DNA of 6,520 nt, taken from contig JAAYPU010000085.1 in assembly GCA_012519645.1 (NCBI GenBank), positions 1 through 6,520 of the forward strand. The letters run 5' to 3'. Below are positions 4,333 to 6,520 of the stretch, in pieces. The stretch comes from Clostridiales bacterium (GTDB lineage: Bacteria; Bacillota; Clostridia; Peptostreptococcales; JAAYPU01). The translations under genes were made by a program, and so were the position numbers. Numbering within the stretch: position 1 is the stretch's first letter; each line of letters starts with the position of its first letter. Under the pieces are notes generated by a model, which was not told where the DNA came from, made no database searches, and saw only the letters and a list, made by a program, of their open reading frames with translations.

Positions 4333-6467
4333 ATTGGGTATCATCTCTATGTGCTTTGTATGATGCCAACGAATACCGAGCTGGGGATATAGAACTATGG
4401 AAGGGAAAAAAATTAGTTCTGATTCCTGTAGGATACGATACCATGGAGGCGCAAATAGAAATCCATATCGATCAAAATGGAAACTTCCTTGGTGCCCGAA
4501 CATTGGAAAAGGATGAAGCGGAAACTCTTGCTCCTTATCCTGAAATCAGAACCAGTGGTGTCAAAGCTCTTCCGCTTTTTGATAGTCTTGCTTATGTTGC
4601 CGGTGATTTATTAGAAAGTGTGACATTTTATTTTCCTGATGCTAAGGACGAAAAAGAAAAAGTAGAAAAAAAAGCAAGGATACATGAGTCGTTTCAAAAT
4701 TATATTGCTGGGCTTAAGGCGTGGTGTGAATCTCCCTTTTCTCATCCTAAGGTAAAAGCAATCTATAATTATGTTGAGCGGAAAACTGTTGCAAGGGATT
4801 TAATTGAACGGCAGATTATTGTACCTGACGTAAATGGAATTATCTCTGACAAAGTAAAAATTCAAAATGCTTCTTTAGACAAGGCCTTTGTACGTTTCCG
4901 TGTGTTTTCGAAAGAGCATTATAATCCTGAAGCTATTCTCAACAGTAAAGATAATATTCATAACAGTGCCGTATGGATTGACAAGACGGTTCAACGTAGT
5001 TTCATAGATTATTATTGTTCAAGCAATAAAGAAAAAGATCTTTGTTATATGACCGGTGAGCATATGCCGATTGCCAAAACAAATCCTATCAAAATTCGTG
5101 GCAAGTGGGATACCAAAGCCAAACTTATTTCGGCAAATGATAGCAGTAATTTCACATACAGAGGTAGGTTTAATACAAAAGATAAAAAAACTGGTTACAA
5201 TGAAGCTGCCTCTATCGGATTTATTATATCTCAGAAAGCTCATAATGCCCTAAAATGGATTATCCGGCGACAAGGTTTTAGCAGGGATGGCGTTTGCATA
5301 GTGGCTTGGGAGGACGCCTTAAATAATATGCCTAATTTCTTTGATAATGCTGTAGATATTTGGAAAAATCTATCTGATAATCAAGAAAATATTGAAGATA
5401 CTGATGGAATTGAAGATAGCGTAGAATTAGAAGAACTATTTTCAGATGATGATAATGATGTTCCGGAAACTAATTATGTGACTGCGGCCAAGTTTAATGC
5501 AGCATTGGATGGGTATGCTTCAAAACTAAGCAGTACTTCCAATATGGTAGTCATTGCTCTCGATAGTGCAACTCCGGGAAGGTTGGCGATGATTTATTAT
5601 AGAAAACTGGATTCTTCTAGATATCTTCATAATCTTCGTCTATGGCATGAAAGCTGTTGCTGGACGCATTTGTTTATCAAGGATAAGAAAGTAGGCTACT
5701 ATGAAGGGATGGCATCTATCCCTGACATAGCTTATGCTATCTATGGTACGGAACAAGGTGAAGATAATAAAAATCGTCAGCTTAAACTCTCTAAAAACAG
5801 CGATAAAAAAGCCCAGATGTTAGCTGTAACTTTTGAAAGGTTGCGACCATGCATTATCGAAGGAGCTGTTGTGCCACGGGATGTGGTCAGATCAGCAGTT
5901 TTGAGAGCTTCTAATCCTTTGGCATATAAAAATAAGTTTAATTATGAAAAAGTCTTGCGTATTGCTTGTTCTTTGGTTAAACGACTTTACTGGGAGAAAA
6001 AACAAAGGAATGAACGGGAAGGAGTGATTTTGGGTATGGAACTGGATAATAATAATCGGGACAGAAATTATCTTTATGGGCGTCTGCTTGCTGTGGCAGA
6101 ACGAGTTGAAAGGGCTACTTATGAAAAAGGGGAAATACGCATTACTAATGCAGAGCGATATATGCAGGCTTTTTCACGCAACCCATTCCGTACATGGACC
6201 ATAATATGGAATAACCTGCAGCCATATATGAAACAGTTAAAGCCATCCACCAGGGAATACTTTAAGAATTTAATCGGAGAGATTACAGAATCATTTGTCT
6301 ATGAGGAGCGTATTTCCAATATGCCTCTTGATGGTAAATATCTAATTGGCTATGATTGCCAAAGAAGTGCTTTAAAGCGCTGGATTAAAAATGATTCCTC
6401 TATTTTGAAGGAAACAAAAGATAATAATAAAGAAGGAGAGAATGATAATGAGTATTTTGCAGAATAA
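4329..6467 (+). CDS. cas8c: Cas8c (Csd1), large subunit of type I-C Cascade
   Basis: Cas8c is the PAM-reading large subunit that sits at the crRNA 5' end and recruits Cas3. The 712-aa product starts MNWVSSLCALYDAN, typical of Csd1. It continues with the family block around RTSGVKALPLFDSLAYVAGD (74-93), the LCYMTGEHMPIAKTNP..IRG region (238-258), and the C-terminal LDNNNRDRNYLYGRLLAVAERVE block (572-594). PFRTWTIIWNNLQPY (619-633) and PLDGKYLIGYDCQR (666-679) complete the family pattern. It is somewhat longer than many Csd1 proteins, partly through an acidic, probably disordered linker (about 350-381, including FSDDDND at 371-377) and an Asn/Glu/Asp-rich tail after about residue 693. The last 143 codons probably also yield Cas11c from an internal start. 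The start overlaps the cas5c stop by four bases, and the end overlaps cas7c by 20 bases. Confidence 0.95.
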   Translation: MNWVSSLCALYDANEYRAGDIELWKGKKLVLIPVGYDTMEAQIEIHIDQNGNFLGARTLEKDEAETLAPYPEIRTSGVKALPLFDSLAYVAGDLLESVTFYFPDAKDEKEKVEKKARIHESFQNYIAGLKAWCESPFSHPKVKAIYNYVERKTVARDLIERQIIVPDVNGIISDKVKIQNASLDKAFVRFRVFSKEHYNPEAILNSKDNIHNSAVWIDKTVQRSFIDYYCSSNKEKDLCYMTGEHMPIAKTNPIKIRGKWDTKAKLISANDSSNFTYRGRFNTKDKKTGYNEAASIGFIISQKAHNALKWIIRRQGFSRDGVCIVAWEDALNNMPNFFDNAVDIWKNLSDNQENIEDTDGIEDSVELEELFSDDDNDVPETNYVTAAKFNAALDGYASKLSSTSNMVVIALDSATPGRLAMIYYRKLDSSRYLHNLRLWHESCCWTHLFIKDKKVGYYEGMASIPDIAYAIYGTEQGEDNKNRQLKLSKNSDKKAQMLAVTFERLRPCIIEGAVVPRDVVRSAVLRASNPLAYKNKFNYEKVLRIACSLVKRLYWEKKQRNEREGVILGMELDNNNRDRNYLYGRLLAVAERVERATYEKGEIRITNAERYMQAFSRNPFRTWTIIWNNLQPYMKQLKPSTREYFKNLIGEITESFVYEERISNMPLDGKYLIGYDCQRSALKRWIKNDSSILKETKDNNKEGENDNEYFAE
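6019..6024 (+). promoter_or_regulatory. Internal ribosome binding site for Cas11c inside cas8c
   Basis: AAGGAG lies within cas8c, 11 bases before an in-frame ATG (6036) and five bases before an in-frame TTG (6030). It is located exactly where I-C systems reinitiate to make the small subunit. Confidence 0.6.
6036..6467 (+). CDS. cas11c: Cas11c small subunit, internal translation product of cas8c
   Basis: Type I-C systems are known to make a separate Cas11 small subunit by internal initiation within cas8c. It packs along the Cascade belly and stabilises the R-loop. Here an in-frame ATG (Met570 of Cas8c) follows an AAGGAG motif at 6019-6024 and opens directly onto the conserved LDNNNRDRNYLYGRLLAVAERVE block, where the C-terminal Cas11-like helical bundle begins. 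The product would be 143 aa, including a poorly conserved charged tail of about 20 residues, so its folded part has about the size expected of Cas11c. The spacing to the ATG is long at 11 bases. The TTG at 6030 has a 5-base spacing and would add only two residues (L-G). Either start gives practically the same protein. This is inferred from motif position and family knowledge. Confidence 0.65.
   Translation: MELDNNNRDRNYLYGRLLAVAERVERATYEKGEIRITNAERYMQAFSRNPFRTWTIIWNNLQPYMKQLKPSTREYFKNLIGEITESFVYEERISNMPLDGKYLIGYDCQRSALKRWIKNDSSILKETKDNNKEGENDNEYFAE
6433..6438 (+). promoter_or_regulatory. Ribosome binding site deciding the cas7c start
   Basis: AAGGAG lies within the end of cas8c. It is nine bases before the ATG at 6448 but only three before the in-frame ATG at 6442, which favours 6448. 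Confidence 0.65.
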
Positions 6468-6520
6468 AATTGATTTTGCTGCTATTATCACGGTTACAAG
6501 GGCTAATGTTAATGGTGATC
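6448..6520 (+). CDS. cas7c: Cas7c (Csd2), Cascade backbone subunit, N-terminal fragment cut by the window end
   Basis: Only 24 codons are inside the window. They read MSILQNKIDFAAIITVTRAN and then VNGD, matching the conserved N-terminus of Csd2/Cas7c, where 'NKIDF...I.VT.AN.NGDP' is the hallmark. Cas7c binds the crRNA spacer as the repeated backbone subunit. The gene overlaps the end of cas8c by 20 bases, and its ribosome binding site lies in cas8c, suggesting coupled translation. An ATG two codons earlier (6442) is disfavoured by spacing. The identification is strong despite the short fragment because of the family motif and the gene order. Confidence 0.92.
   Translation, partial: MSILQNKIDFAAIITVTRANVNGD

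Noticed and set aside
6442..6447. ATG at 6442 as the cas7c start
   Set aside because: It is only three bases from the Shine-Dalgarno AAGGAG, while the ATG at 6448 has a nine-base spacing and gives the usual Csd2 N-terminus.

Overview
The window is the 5' part of a type I-C (Dvulg) CRISPR-Cas operon on the + strand, preceded by a small unrelated locus. Gene order is cas3 - cas5c - cas8c (with a probable internal cas11c start) - cas7c, the last cut by the window end. This is the canonical I-C order, so cas4, cas1, cas2 and the repeat array are expected beyond position 6520. No CRISPR repeats lie inside the window.

The cas genes are AT-rich with strong GGAGG-type ribosome binding sites, and the protein variants look like those of Bacillota (Firmicutes), either Clostridia or Negativicutes. 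This host call rests on recognition of protein style, not on a marker gene. The first gene is visibly richer in GC: by hand count, 36 of 60 bases at 241-300 are G/C, against 16 of 60 at 2341-2400 in cas3. The upstream locus and the cas operon therefore probably have separate histories.

Layout: (1) 1-60, a long interrupted inverted repeat cut by the window start, probably the terminator of an upstream gene. (2) 80-607, a 175-aa protein resembling the Imm5-like 'putative immunity protein' family, closely followed by a 61-aa helical protein of unknown function (621-806). (3) 807-1138, a gene-free stretch. It holds short degenerate tandem repeats, a perfect 19-base palindrome that may be a worn dispersed palindromic repeat, an intrinsic terminator (974-1001), and an extended -10 promoter (about 1033-1041) that probably drives the cas operon. 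(4) 1139-6520, the tightly packed cas operon: a 14-nt gap between cas3 and cas5c, a 4-nt ATGA overlap between cas5c and cas8c, and a 20-nt overlap between cas8c and cas7c.

How the genes work together, from established I-C biology: Cas5c cuts pre-crRNA and caps the 5' handle of the crRNA. Cas7c subunits form the backbone, Cas8c reads the PAM, and Cas11c forms the inner belly. Cas3 is recruited to unwind and degrade the target DNA strand. All recognised catalytic motifs of Cas3 (HD, Walker A and B, motifs III, V, VI) and Cas5c (Tyr49, Lys119, His120) are present and the frames are unbroken, so the module looks functional.

I found no clearly new defence system. The items most worth a second look are the internal Cas11c start, the unassigned two-gene locus upstream, and the repeat content of the 807-1138 gap.
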